A stretch of DNA of 64,000 bases from assembly GCF_000315625.1 (NCBI RefSeq), contig NW_005434645.1, positions 353,530-417,529 of the forward strand. The letters are read 5' to 3'. The number at the start of each line of letters is the position of its first letter. The first letter of the stretch is position 1. The stretch comes from Guillardia theta CCMP2712 (lineage: Eukaryota > Cryptophyceae > Pyrenomonadales > Geminigeraceae). This document shows, piece by piece, positions 44,803 to 55,324 of this stretch. Under the pieces are notes generated by a model that was given only the letters and a program-made list of their open reading frames with translations, did no database searches and was not told the DNA's origin. A program made the translations under genes and the position numbers.

Positions 44803-46726
44803 TTACAGGGGGGTAGCGGGACTTGGCAAACGCTCACTGATCTGTCTGTCCTTCGGGTTCTCTATCAAGCTCATGATGGTGTCGTACGCATAACTTCTGT
44901 GCCTCTCAGCTTCCGCTACGTTGCTGGAGAACTTCATGTCCAGGACCTCGTGCCCGAGATCGATAAGGAGGTTGTCGCCATCCTCGTCCTGTGCCAGCAA
45001 GCGTAAGGGAGCGGGAGCATTGAGGGTAAGAGCTCACAAACTGATCTCTCAGCTCCATCGGTGTCATCTGTGTGAAAACTCTGATCGCCGTGCCATCAGA
45101 GGCATGATAGGACGCCCTGCTCGGGTTGATATCGTTTGGCACACTCCAATCCTGTCAGCTCACCATCATGGAAGCGGAATCCTTGGGATAATCCAGTTGC
45201 TCACCTTAGACGATCTGTTCGAGACGAAATCAATGACCACCGTTGAGCTGTGATCACCTTGCTCCAGCTCCACGGCCAGAGACTGGGCCCCGGCTTCCAT
45301 GCAAGAGAGGAGGACGACGTGAATGGTGGACAGAACTTCAGGGATCTTGCTCTCCGCTGGCACTTCGAAGTGGATCTTTGCTGTCTCGTGCTCCTCGTCG
45401 ATGTCCGTCAAGAAGGAGAAGTCTACCTGGTCCTTGTCCTTGAGCAGCCTCCCAGCCTCGCGATTCAGTTCCATTACAAACTCCCTCTCCTCCTCTTGGG
45501 TGGGGATGGCCCCAATGGCCTTGAGCATAAGCTGCAACACCTTGCTCCCCTCGCTCGATCTCACGTACGAGAATGACCATCGCGCGTCCAAGTCCTCCAG
45601 TGAGATCGACTGGCCTGGGATGTTCTCGTTGGAAGCAACTCTGACTGCACACCTGGGATCTACGACAGAAAGCTTCATAGAGGCCTGTACTGGCGACACT
45701 GCTAGTACCGCAGATTTGTCCCTGTCAAGCAGCTCGATGGACAGCAAGGTTGCTCCAGCTTCCATGCAGGATTCGAGTACAAGTCGGATCGTTGCCAACA
45801 CACGGGGAACCTCGTCGTTCTCCTTCAGCTCAAATCGCATCTTGGCCGTGCTCGTCTCCTTGTCGATATCCACGAGGTATGAGAACTGCAGGGCCTGAGA
45901 CGCCACGTCCTCGCTGAGCGAGGCCTTGACAACCTCGTTCACTTCGTCCTCGAGGTCTGGGGAGACAGCTGCTGCATCTAGAGCCTGAATGAGCAGCCGG
46001 AGTCTATGGGAGACTCGCTCGGGGTCACCCACAAACGACAGAACCTCTTCCTCAATGAACTTGAGATCATCTTCGGGATACAAGTTCAGATGAGCGACAA
46101 GCACGCTCTTCTTCTGTTCTGCCGCCAGGCTTCTGACACCTGCACGGCTGCTCCCTTGAAGAACTTCGATCTGTGCTGCTTGCTTCGGTCTGGCAGGGTC
46201 GATCAACCAGATGTTGAGGGGAGTGTCGGAATCCGCTGCCGCTGTCATGATGGACTTGATAACTCCCACAGTCCACCAGACCTCATGCTCCTCACTGTCG
46301 AGGACGCGAACTGTGAACTGGTCTGTAGCTGTCTCATGGCTTGAATTTTGAATGCAGAACTTTGCTGCATCCATGATTTCCTGTTTATGATCTTCACTGC
46401 TCGGCTGCCAGGAAAGATTGTTAGTCTTTCAACCTTGGGGTAAGATCCTGTCTTGCCTGCTTTGCTATTCTGTCCACCTGCGCCAGCACACTGTTCATCT
46501 CTCTGGCTAGTTCAGGACTTGCTGGCAAAGAACCCACGCACTGGAGGGCCAACCTTATCCTGTGGTTGCCCGCACCTGGTTGCTCCTTCATCAGTTCCAT
46601 GGCAGACATGAGGTCCTGTCTTGATGAGGCCCAATATTCGAGCCTTGATCTGCTTAAGTATCTTCTCTGCAAACAAGAAGCCATCGTCAGGTTGTAGATG
46701 TGTAGGGTAAGAGTGCAGTACCTCAT
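44803..46726 (-). CDS. Internally duplicated alpha/beta protein of unknown family
   Basis: Exons: about 46726-46487, a large one from about 46432 to 45205, then about 45150-45030 and 44999-44803. The large exon carries two copies of one unit: FSYLVDIDKETSTAKMRFEL...VLESCMEAGATLLSIEL, and FSFLTDIDEEHETAKIHFEV...VLLSCMEAGAQSLAVEL. Each is preceded by a helical stretch; similar helices occur three times (HRIRLALQCVGSLPASPEL, HRLRLLIQALDAAAVSPDL, KVLQLMLKAIGAIPTQEE). The shared core is Asp-Ile-Asp, Thr-Ala-Lys, then SCMEAGA. I do not recognise the family. Phase matching between exons 1 and 2 works only with a GC-AG intron carrying a GACTAAC branch-like site. The start could be Met at 46726 or 46684. 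Soluble, acidic, about 560 residues. Confidence 0.7.
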
Positions 46727-46735
46727 CTCAGTCAC

Positions 46736-47257
46736 TAGCCATGGTTTCGCAACTCCGTCTCCTTCCTCCGTCTCCTCATGGAGGATTGTCTTCCTTGAAG
46801 AGGAGCTAGTTGAGTCCTCCTCCTACTACTCCTGCTCCTCCTGCTCCCTTCAAACCGTTGGATCGCATCGGCCCCGGTCCCTACTACCCACCACCCCTTC
46901 CATGACGACCACCCCTATTTCCCCCCTTCCACCTACAGACTCCGAGGCAATACAAGGATTTAGCGCACTCGAGAACAAAGATCTCCTCTCATTCATTATT
47001 AGGAAGTTCTTTGCTGTTTCTGGCGTGCGACCGAGCGAGAAAGGTTGATCGTCGATAGATCAATGTTGGGATGGAATACGACTATCTTAGACGATGTGGG
47101 ATGAACACTGATTTCAAATGCTTCATGTACACATCAACAGAGGGTCTGAATAAGTTCGGAAATCGGTACATCGTGGATGATATCACAAGGATAACCAACG
47201 ATACCATCCATCCCGCCATACGGAGTCCCGAAGCTTTCAGACACCATTGGGAGATCC
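46736..47257. other. Spacer, no gene seen
   Basis: Short frames on both strands without domain or splice support. It lies between the upstream end of the duplicated alpha/beta gene and the 3' end of the first RWP-RK gene. Confidence 0.4.
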
Positions 47258-47829
47258 CTACAGCACGTCCTCGTCGAATCCAAGATCCATGTATCGATTT
47301 AGCCAATCTTGATCGATGTGTAGCACCACATCTCCCATGTTCTCCCCGTAGTTCCGAGGTGTCGGAGGTGAGGCGAAGAAATCTTCGATCGAGCTGACGG
47401 CATGACCAATGCTAGACGGCTCTTGCATCAATGCTTGACAGCTGGTCTCGTGTAAAGAAGTAGAACTGACTGATGTGTTGGGTTGCACGAGTTGCGTAGT
47501 TGCCTCTTTGCTACGAACCTTCTTCCTCTTGTAAGGCCATCGCCCAAGCCCTAGTGCCTTGCAGGCGTTCTTGAAAGCTGACAGCGAGATGCCCTGCGAG
47601 GAAGGCGCGTCAAACACCTCAGCAGTCAATGCAGGAGACGACTTACCAGTTGACGAGCTGCTTCTGGTTGAGGCAAGTGAGTCAAGGACTGTAAGACGTC
47701 GGCGGTGATTCTACAGAAGGAGATACGATGACCGGTGCATGACGCGAGGGGAGGCTTTCGAGGATAAACGATTCTGATCGCCTGATCGCTGCTGCTTGCC
47801 GTGGGAGTAGGGCGAGAGCGAGAAGTCAT
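47258..47829 (-). CDS. RWP-RK domain transcription factor, copy 1
   Basis: Two exons, 47829-47647 and 47593-47258, join at phase 0 to give about 172 residues. The RWP-RK DNA-binding domain spans the splice: ITADVLQSLTHLPQPEAARQL then GISLSAFKNACKALGLGRWPYKRKK. It holds the helix-turn-helix and the namesake RWPY-KRKK form of RWPxRK. Upstream is the motif IRIVYPRKP; the C-terminus ends HIDQDWLNRYMDLGFDEDVL. RWP-RK proteins control nitrogen responses and gamete or egg-cell fate in plants and algae. The copy on the plus strand at 48753 shares all three motifs and the intron position. Confidence 0.9.
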
Positions 47830-48752
47830 CTACCCAGCTGTCAGCTTAGCGAAGATGATTCAGGATGAACTTTCTGCGCGGAGGGAGTCGTTTCCAGTCG
47901 CTAGGGATGCCCAGAAATACGAACCTTTCGCTTCCGCCCTCTTGTTGCGCCTGCGAACTTGTTAGGTTGTAAAGTTCTATTTTCGTCTGTCGCCTGATTT
48001 GGTTACTTGTGCCGTAAGGTTGATTCTCAGTGCCAGTGTGACTCGGAACGCCGGCCGGTGATCCGATCCGGGCCTGCACCGGTCTGATCGGAATAGTTTC
48101 GGCGAAACGCGGCTGCGCTGTACATTTCCCGAAGACTGGGTGTGTTCAATAAAGTTGGCGTAAACTTCGAAATCCTGTAACAACGGTGGCCACTCTTCGA
48201 AAAAGATCATTTTCACAGCGAGGGCTCAGGATGATGGATCTAGGTTACACAGTCCGTTGTGATACTCCAAGAGTACCCCTTATCCACCAGTTGCGTCCCC
48301 CACTCGAGTTGTCAGACTCCTAAACCGACGGTTCCCATTAGCGTTTACAGGTGTGGGTAAGACTTCTTGAAGGCAGTGGGGGGGAGGAAGCGGGAGGGGA
48401 GGATTTTCATGTGACGTGGGGTGGGGTGGATCATTTTCTGTTGCTATAAAGTAACATGATGGGGTGGGGTGGATCATTTTCTGTTGCTATAAAGTAACAT
48501 GATAAAAGATAGTTCAAATTTACCCAAATCTGCCTGTTTTCACCTTCATGCATGACAATCGGATATCGAATCGAGACATTTCAGTGAAATCTCCCAGTAT
48601 CTCTGGCAATACGAGTCGCAGGCACATGTGACCGGATTCGAAACGACTCTAAAACAAAACGCTTCGCATCGTCGGAATGAGTCGCCGCGGCCTCCGCGCC
48701 CCCCGCCCCCTTTGATTCCCCCCTGACCTTCTCCCCCCCATTTTCACCACAG
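47830..48752. other. Shared intergenic region of the RWP-RK pair, with a 43-bp tandem duplication
   Basis: This spacer of about 920 bp separates two divergent paralogues and presumably holds both promoters. At 48418-48460 and 48461-48503 lies an exact 43-bp tandem duplication containing GGGTGGATCATTTTCTGTTG and a TATAAAG-like word in each copy. No coding exon is supported, though the plus-strand gene could have a short 5' exon here because an acceptor-like CACAG precedes its first ATG. Confidence 0.65.
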
Positions 48753-49324
48753 ATGGTCTACTTCCCTGACAAGCACGCAACCTCTGCCTACGTATCCATG
48801 CACATTCCTGACCTCGAGTTTCCCCCCTCTCCACTCTCTTGCTCCTCCTCCTTCTCCTCCTCCTGCTCCTCCTGCTCCTGCTCCTCCCTGTCTGCTCCCT
48901 CCTCGTTGGGTTCTCCTCCATCCCACATGTCGCATCATCAGACCATAAGGATCGTCTATCCTCGCAAACCCTCCTCCAATGGCTGCAATCAAACCCTACC
49001 CTTCCGCCGCATCACAGCAGAGCTCATTCAATCCCTCACACACCTCAGTCAAGGGGAAGCAGCTCGCCACCTGGTAGGGCACTACCTCTGCTGTACCTTC
49101 TGCGCCTACTAACTTTCTCTTCTCTACAGGGGATTTCGATCTCAGCCCTCAAGAACGCCTGCAAGGCACTTGGAGTCGGCCGATGGCCGTACACCAGGAG
49201 GAAGACGCGGAGCAGGCAAGCGGCGAGTCCAGTCATGGATGAGGTCATGGACTGTGCTTGCGATATAGATCCGGAATGGCTCCGACGATACATGGACCTG
49301 GGGATGGACGAGGACGTGATCTAG
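48753..49324 (+). CDS. RWP-RK domain transcription factor, copy 2
   Basis: Exons 48753-49073 and 49130-49324 join at phase 0 (about 171 residues). It contains TIRIVYPRKP, then ITAELIQSLTHLSQGEAARHL spliced to GISISALKNACKALGVGRWPYTRRK, the RWP-RK domain. It ends DIDPEWLRRYMDLGMDEDVI. Compared with copy 1 it has a longer Ser/Pro/Cys-rich N-terminus and a shorter linker before the C-terminal acidic motif. Met at 48929 (SHHQTIRIVYP) is an alternative start matching copy 1 more closely. The intron falls at the identical residue in both copies. Confidence 0.9.
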
Positions 49325-49538
49325 AGAAGCACAGAAGTAGCTGTTTCTGAACGCGCATTCATCTGTAGAGTAGCATATCCGTGTTTTCTTGCACACATTA
49401 TGAGTAGAATGGTACCAGGCAGGCTGATGCAATATTGGTCATCAGCAGATTTCCGCTGGTCAAGTCCACCAAGTCTCTTGATTTTAAGAGATTCTGTTGT
49501 ATCATGTTCTACAGGTTTTAATGAAGCAAGCTTGCAAG

Positions 49539-52500
49539 CTAGTCCTCCTTTTCGTCTTTCTCAATATTCTCTCCCTCGGCATTCTCATCCTCGTCGTCCC
49601 GCTTGTTCTCGTCGATGCCTTTCTGCTCCTCCAGCTCCATGTGCGAGTCATCCTGAACATCTTCCGCCTCCTCGTTGTCGCACTGTTCCCCTTGAGCCTG
49701 CTTGGCAGCAGCGCAAGGGTCATTGTGCGCCCCTCTGTCATCCAAAGTGTCTCTCGAGTCAACCGGAAGCTCAGGTCGGTCAGCTGTGTCTGCCTCCTCT
49801 TGCCCCTCCTCCGCCATGCTCACGTCGTTGGACTCCTCGACGTGGTTTGTCTCCTGGTTCGACAGCGTATCGTTGATCGACGACAAGGTGGACTTAGCAT
49901 CATCCAGGCTCGAAGTCTGCGAGTCTCCAAGCAGGAACTTGGAGCTGACGCTGTTGGTCTCCATGTGATGCTGCGCCCTGGCGTGATGCGGCTTTGCCCT
50001 CTCGATGATGATCGGCACCACGTCAGCGGGAAGGTCAGTGTAGGCATCGAGGCCCTCGAACCCCCGATGGATGACAGCCTCCGCCTTGTCATTCTTCAGT
50101 TTTCGCTCGAAGACTTCGTGATTGTCTCTCGTCCCCTCGTAGGTGCTTGTTTGATTGTTGTTGACAGGCCCCTTAGGGATCTTCTCCAGCTTGCTCTTGA
50201 GGTTGTACGTGCGCTTGTACTTCACCTCTAGCTTCTTGTACGCATCCTTGAACGACTTGGACGTTTTCTGCAGGTAGTAGTACTTGATACAGTCCCGCGT
50301 CGTCTTGTTCGGCAGGTAGTGCGAAAGCTTGTAAAAGTTCTTCTTTAGCCCCTCCCTGTCTGGCCGACCGGCGAAGTCGGCGAGCTTCTCCAAGAAGATT
50401 TGCTTCTCTTCGTCTGTCCATGTATTGATGAAAGCTCGATTGTACTCCTCCGAGAAAGAGTCAACAGACATGAGATTCGTGCTGTGAGATGTGAGGGGGA
50501 GGAGGAGGAGAAGGAGGAGGAGGAGGAGGAGGAGGAAGCTTCAGCGAACATTGAAATCTTCAAAGGGCAAGAAACCTTTTGAAGACGTAGGCCTGCCGTT
50601 CTTCGGGGGTAACGAGCATGGGGGGGATGATAGCAAGGCCCTTCTGCCTCTTCTGCTCCTGCTCCATTGCTCCCAAGAGCTCCTGGAACTCCGCCTCACT
50701 CCTCACCTGCTCTCACGAGTGACTTAGACATATCTCGACTTCTCCCGATCCTTCTACCGTGTCTCGCGATCTTGTCTTGCGCTGGGGCATCTCCTCTTCC
50801 TCCTGCTCCGCGGGGTACATGATCGCGTGCAGCTCTTTGCTCTGCTTCTTCACCTGCCGCGCCAATCACAGATCATCGCTAGCAGGCGCAAGTTACCTTG
50901 GGTAGATGATTCCGCTTCAGCCAATCCTTCTGGTAGATCCTGTATCTCACTGCAAGCTCCAGCTCGATCCGTTTCTTCGTTCGGAGCTGCATAGCGACGT
51001 CACCCTGACTTGGAGGGTCCGAGCTGACATGATCGACTCGCCTGACTTCGGATGAATCGTTCGATGTACGGCTTCACGACTTTGTGCCTGTTGACGATGA
51101 TGTGAGCGGAGAGGGAGCAGTAGGAGGTTCAGAGTGCAGAGGAGATAGTGTCAACGCAGTCATCACCTTTCAAGTGTGTGGGCGAAGCCCGGTGCGTCTT
51201 GAACTCTTCTGTATATCGGCTGCACTCGGAGTATGAGGGTCGGCAAAATCAAAGATGCAAGACAACATTTGTCGAGATTTCAGGATCGTAGTTGACGTAC
51301 AAAGACGTCGCAACTTCTTCTTTCATCTTGTCTGCCTCCACTCGATTCACCTGATAAAAAGTTTGATCAACTTCCTTTCGTACCCCAACCCGGACAGGCA
51401 GTGACCTGATAGATCCTTGCCACATGAGCGTCTAGTTTTTGTTCTTTCGCGTAGATTTGAGTTTCACCCGTGATTGACTCAGCCTGCGGAGAACAACATA
51501 AGATCAAAACAAGAGCCGTCGGCCAGGGAACAACGACGATTCAACACCTGTAGCGATTCTATCTCCGTCTCAGCCTTTGCAATCTCGTCGTCGATGACTT
51601 GTATCTGAGAAGGGAGCGAGATATCAGCCCTCACCCTGGTGTTTCTGAGACCTTACCTTCCCGAGAATCTCGTCTTTGCTCAGAGTCAAGAATGGGCCCT
51701 GTGCTTGCTCTTCCAAGTCGTTGGGCTCTGACACCTCCGTGCTCTCGTTCTCGGGCAAGACTTGATGTGAATCGGACTCGTCTTCGGCTGGAGCCTTCGA
51801 CGGCTCCTCCTGAGAGACAGAGATCAGCACCATCGCAGCGACTTCAGACTTCAAAGTCTCACAGCCAGAGGCACGACTGGGCAGCTTTCATCCTCTTGGC
51901 CCTCCATATCATCCGAGTCGGAGAGCGCCTCGAGCTTCAGGCCAGGGATAAGACTCTCAGTCTTGACAGGCTGTTTCAGAGGAGAAGCCTGCTCAACAGG
52001 CTTCTCCTCCGATCCCTCTGGGGCCTTGACCGAGTTCCTCTCGCAATCTTGCCCGTCGTCATGGCAGCAGTTGGAAGCCAATTGCTGGACATCCCCCGCG
52101 TCCTTATGCTCCTCTACATGCTCTTGTTCTTCTTTGGCGTGATCTTCAGCCTTGACGTTCACATCGCCGCCATCATCTCTTTGAGCGTCCAGGTCATTGT
52201 TCCTCGTCTCATCCTTCCCAACCTTGCGATCGTTGACCTCTGCCAATTCTCCAGTCATAAAAACATGGCAGGCATGCCGTCGTCAAGAAACCTTGTTCTG
52301 CCTTGGGAGGTTGTCTCCTCCGCTCATTGCCATGAGAGGGAGGGTCTGAAGGAGCAACAGCAACATCAATGCATGTCATCATTCCTTTCTCAGCACTTAC
52401 CATTGAACTCCGTCTTCTTCTCCGTCGCTCTCTGCCACAACAAGTCAGGGAGACGATCAAAAAAATTTTGATGCCCACCAGTCCGAATCCGAATTTCAGT

Positions 52501-52661
52501 CGAGGCTTTTTAATGGCAGGCGAGGCTTCGGGGTGCTCGCTGTGCCAAAACAAGCAGGCAAGGCAAGGTAATATGTCAGCCGTAATGCTATCATGAGAGC
52601 TTCAAACTCACTCCGCATGGCTGCCAGGCCCTTCAGCTCCGGCGCCTGCAGCCTCGTCCAT
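49539..52661 (-). CDS. NCoR/POWERDRESS-type SANT-domain co-repressor
   Basis: From Met 52661 (MDEAAGAGAEG) small exons lead through SPAIKKPRLKFGFGL, the KKPRLGWGxGL motif of NCoR and plant POWERDRESS proteins. An acidic exon (about 52258-51860) follows, then a helical region (LSKDEILGK; DDEIAKAETEIESLQ; KLDAHVARIYQ; NRVEADKMKEEV; IELELAVRYRIYQKDWLK). Next is SEAEFQELLGAMEQEQKR with IPPMLVTPEERQ, as in NCoR before its first SANT domain. The last exon, 50488-49539, holds the SANT domain (WTDEEKQIFLEKLADFAG...DCIKYYYLQK) and a long acidic tail ending EKDEKED. Such proteins bridge transcription factors and class I histone deacetylases. A GGA run lies in the intron before the SANT exon. Internal exon borders between 50560 and 51850 are approximate. 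Confidence 0.85.
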
Positions 52662-53129
52662 GAAGGTCTTGGCAGCAGCTAGAAACGATGGAAGAATTAG
52701 ACCTCGATCTCTCAGCACGGTCGTTCTAGGTCGTTCCTTCCTGATCTCATCCCACATGGATCCTACCATCTTCGTTTTCCTTCAGCACTTTCCTCATCGA
52801 CCGCTCTTCCTCACCGTGTCTCTCACCATCACAAAGTACCAAGTACAAAGATGAACTACTTGTTCCTGCGTTCGGGCTTCTGGAGCTTCTAATTTCCTCC
52901 CTCGCACGAATTCTATCGCATCGCTACATGTCTTTCCCTCCCCTCTTCCTCGATCTCCCGCGTCTCCACCATCACCTTCCCTCACATCCACTACCGCCAT
53001 GTTTCTATTTCCGCATCTCTCATCCTGCATGGATCTCCTTCCTTCCTCTCCCTCCTCCTCCCTGTCCTCCCCTCTTCCTCCCTCCGCGCGAGTGCAATGC
53101 AGTTCCAGTGGAAACGATAACGTAACGGC

Positions 53130-53426
53130 CATAACGTTTCAACGGTCAGCCCCGGGGTGACTCATGATGGACGCACTGCTCAGTGTGCGGCGCCGCCCGG
53201 CGGCCGGCCCGGCCCGGGGCCGCGGGCCCGCCGCGGGCCGTCACAAGCCTTCGTTGCCGCACTGCCGGCCGTGCCAGTACGAACTGACTCAGGCTCGGTC
53301 CCGGCGGTGCCCGCCAAAACAATTGAACCGTTGAAGTCTGATTACAAACTGACTCACGGTTTACGGTAGTACGACCGCCGGGCGGGGCGGCCGTTAAATC
53401 GTCTCGGAGCCTCGGAGGGCCGACAG
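53130..53426. other. GC-rich non-coding island, motif-related to the one at 27.2-27.7 kb
   Basis: This block contains CCGGCCCGGCCC-type sequence (53195-53240), TGACTCA-like words at about 53155, 53283 and 53350, GTTTACGGTAGTA at 53359-53371 and CTCGGAG repeats at 53404-53418. It lies directly 3' of the TrmH-like gene stop and upstream of the NCoR-type gene. No frame is supported as coding. Confidence 0.6.
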
Positions 53427-54420
53427 TCACGTTGAGTACCATTGTCGGAGCACCTCGTATAAGACTACAGGGCAAGCGCAAGCCACGTTCATCGAGTTCT
53501 GCCGAGTGAAGGGTCAGTGCGAGGGCACAACTTGCCAGGCCACTGGCGTTGCGCTTCCCAACCTTGAACCCGTACATGGGGATTTCTATGAGTTGGTTAC
53601 ACTCCTGCAAGACCTGCAGATAGACCAACCAGGGCAGTGAGTTGGTAAACCTGTGAAATCAGTGAGAGACAGACCTCGGGAGAGATCCCCAGCAACTCGT
53701 TGCCAACGATCAGGGCGCAGGGCTTCGAGAAGTTGACCAGCGTGTAGGCTCGGCTCTGTGAAGTAGTCTCCAGGGCGTACACGGAGTAGTTGCGGGATAG
53801 GAGCTTCCTGACTGCATTGAGAGTGCTGTCCTCGTGCTCTACCTCCACGTAATCTGCCGATCTCAGGGCAGTCTTGAGGACCTTACCATTCGGAGGGTGC
53901 GGGGTGATCCCGCAGGCAACGACCTGAGCCCACAGTCAGCCCGAAGGACAAGTTGGTCACGGGCTGCAACCTTTTCCACCCCTGCCGTCTCTGCCGTTCT
54001 TATGATGCTTCCAACGTTGTGTGCCGATCGGAGGTTGTCTAGGACGAGCACGACGGGGTGAATGACTGTGCATGAGTTCACCTTCTCTGCCTTCGCCTCA
54101 TCCCCCGTGCGCAGGAACTCGGCCAGACGAGCTGGACGCGTCAGGATCAGGATCTCTAGACGAGGTCCACAAGAGATACTCATCGTTGCATGCCACCAGC
54201 GGGAAAGTGGGAGGGGAGAGGAGGAGAAAGGAAAGTGGAGGCAGGGAGGGGAGGGAGGGGAGGGAGGGGAGGGAGGACCCTTATAGGGTAGATCGAGGAG
54301 TGGAGAGGTGAAGGAGGAGGGCAATCGTTTGTACAAGCTGACGGACTGACCTCGGTGCCCTCGATCCAAGAACAGAATCTGTGAAGCATATCGTTTGACA
54401 GCCTCGAGAAAAGATGTCAT
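53427..54420 (-). CDS. SpoU/TrmH-family RNA 2'-O-methyltransferase
   Basis: SpoU enzymes transfer a methyl group from S-adenosylmethionine to a ribose 2'-OH in tRNA or rRNA using a trefoil knot. Five exons join in phase: 54420-54351, about 54156-53970, 53922-53674, about 53611-53561 and 53500-53427, giving about 208 residues. Motif 1 is LVLDNLRSAHNVGSIIRTAE, motif 2 is CALIVGNELLGISPE, and motif 3 is IPMYGFK spliced to NSMNVACACPVVLYEVL. All three diagnostic motifs are present, including the Asn/Arg in motif 1 and Gly-Asn-Glu in motif 2. Substrate RNA cannot be told from sequence. Its stop abuts the GC-rich island. Confidence 0.9.
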
Positions 54421-54762
54421 TCAACAGCATCCATCAAGATGCACTTGGTTACATTCTCGAAGGGTTCAAGGGGCGAGTGAGTTTGGATCCCTTCCCGTGG
54501 GTTGACGAATGACCAGTAGGCCTGGAAAGCTTTCAGAGTGATCCTTGCTCATGAGCCATGGCTGCCTTGCGAGCGGGAGAACCGTCAAAGGTCTTGGAGA
54601 AGAGTAGCTCGGAAATATTCACCCCCAAGTCCTGATCCCTTCAGTGTTAACTGGGATTGAGCAAGAGTTGATCAGGAAAGTCCAGAAAGACCTTCAGTTT
54701 CTCGTCTAGAGCGACCTGGCGCCGGGAGCTCTCGTTGCTCGGGACTCGCGGGTTTCCTATCT

Positions 54763-55245
54763 TCAATCAAGGATGTCACATGGCTGCGGCAGCAGCATCA
54801 ATCCCACAGTGTGCATGGCCCGTCGTGAAGGCAGGGTGCAGTTCAACTCGAACCCGATGTCTACCCAAGAAGAGTCTGCAACAGAGAAGCAGGGCAGCCA
54901 TCTCAGGACCACTTTGCTCACCGCCGCTGACAAGGATCTCAGCAGGAGCCGTGCACGTTCCCAGCTCCCATGGCTCTGAGCTGCCCCCCGGCCCTCGTAG
55001 ACTTGTTGGCCCAGGTGGAGCGAGACTACAAGTTTCACGTCTCCTTGTTTGGGCTCGGCAGGAGGACACAGGTGACCTCTGAACGTGACATCCAACGTGC
55101 TCCCTTGCTCTAGGGAGCCGTTATCAAGTAGCAGTGAGAGGGGTTGGGCGAGGTCTTTGGGTATTGTAGTTCGCATCCTCAGAGGTTGCCTGTACCTTGT
55201 CACTGTATCAATCAGCATGCAGCATGCGGCACCTCGACTCAACAT
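54763..55245 (-). CDS. Small unknown protein, possibly single exon
   Basis: An ATG-started frame of 160 residues with balanced composition, including PKDLAQPLSLLLDNGSL, GDVKLVVSLHLGQQVYEG and VDIGFELNCTLPSRRAMH. An alternative ATG at 55324 in another frame opens a short hydrophobic leader (WSKYVIILFCMAMS), which could be a signal-peptide exon. No family is recognised. It could equally be part of a spliced gene extending to about 54540. Confidence 0.4.
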   Translation of the reverse strand: MLSRGAACCMLIDTVTRYRQPLRMRTTIPKDLAQPLSLLLDNGSLEQGSTLDVTFRGHLCPPAEPKQGDVKLVVSLHLGQQVYEGRGAAQSHGSWERARLLLRSLSAAVSKVVLRWLPCFSVADSSWVDIGFELNCTLPSRRAMHTVGLMLLPQPCDILD

Positions 55246-55324
55246 TCAGCGTGCAGCAATCTGGTGACATGGCCATGCAGAACAGGATAATGACGTACTT
55301 CGACCAATTGCTGGGCTGAGCCAT

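Noticed and set aside
53146-53628. Reading TrmH-like motif 3 straight through as GFKVGKRNASG, implying a truncated enzyme
   Set aside because: Removing a short intron after GFK gives NSMNVACACPVVLYEVL, the expected motif 3, so the gene is intact.
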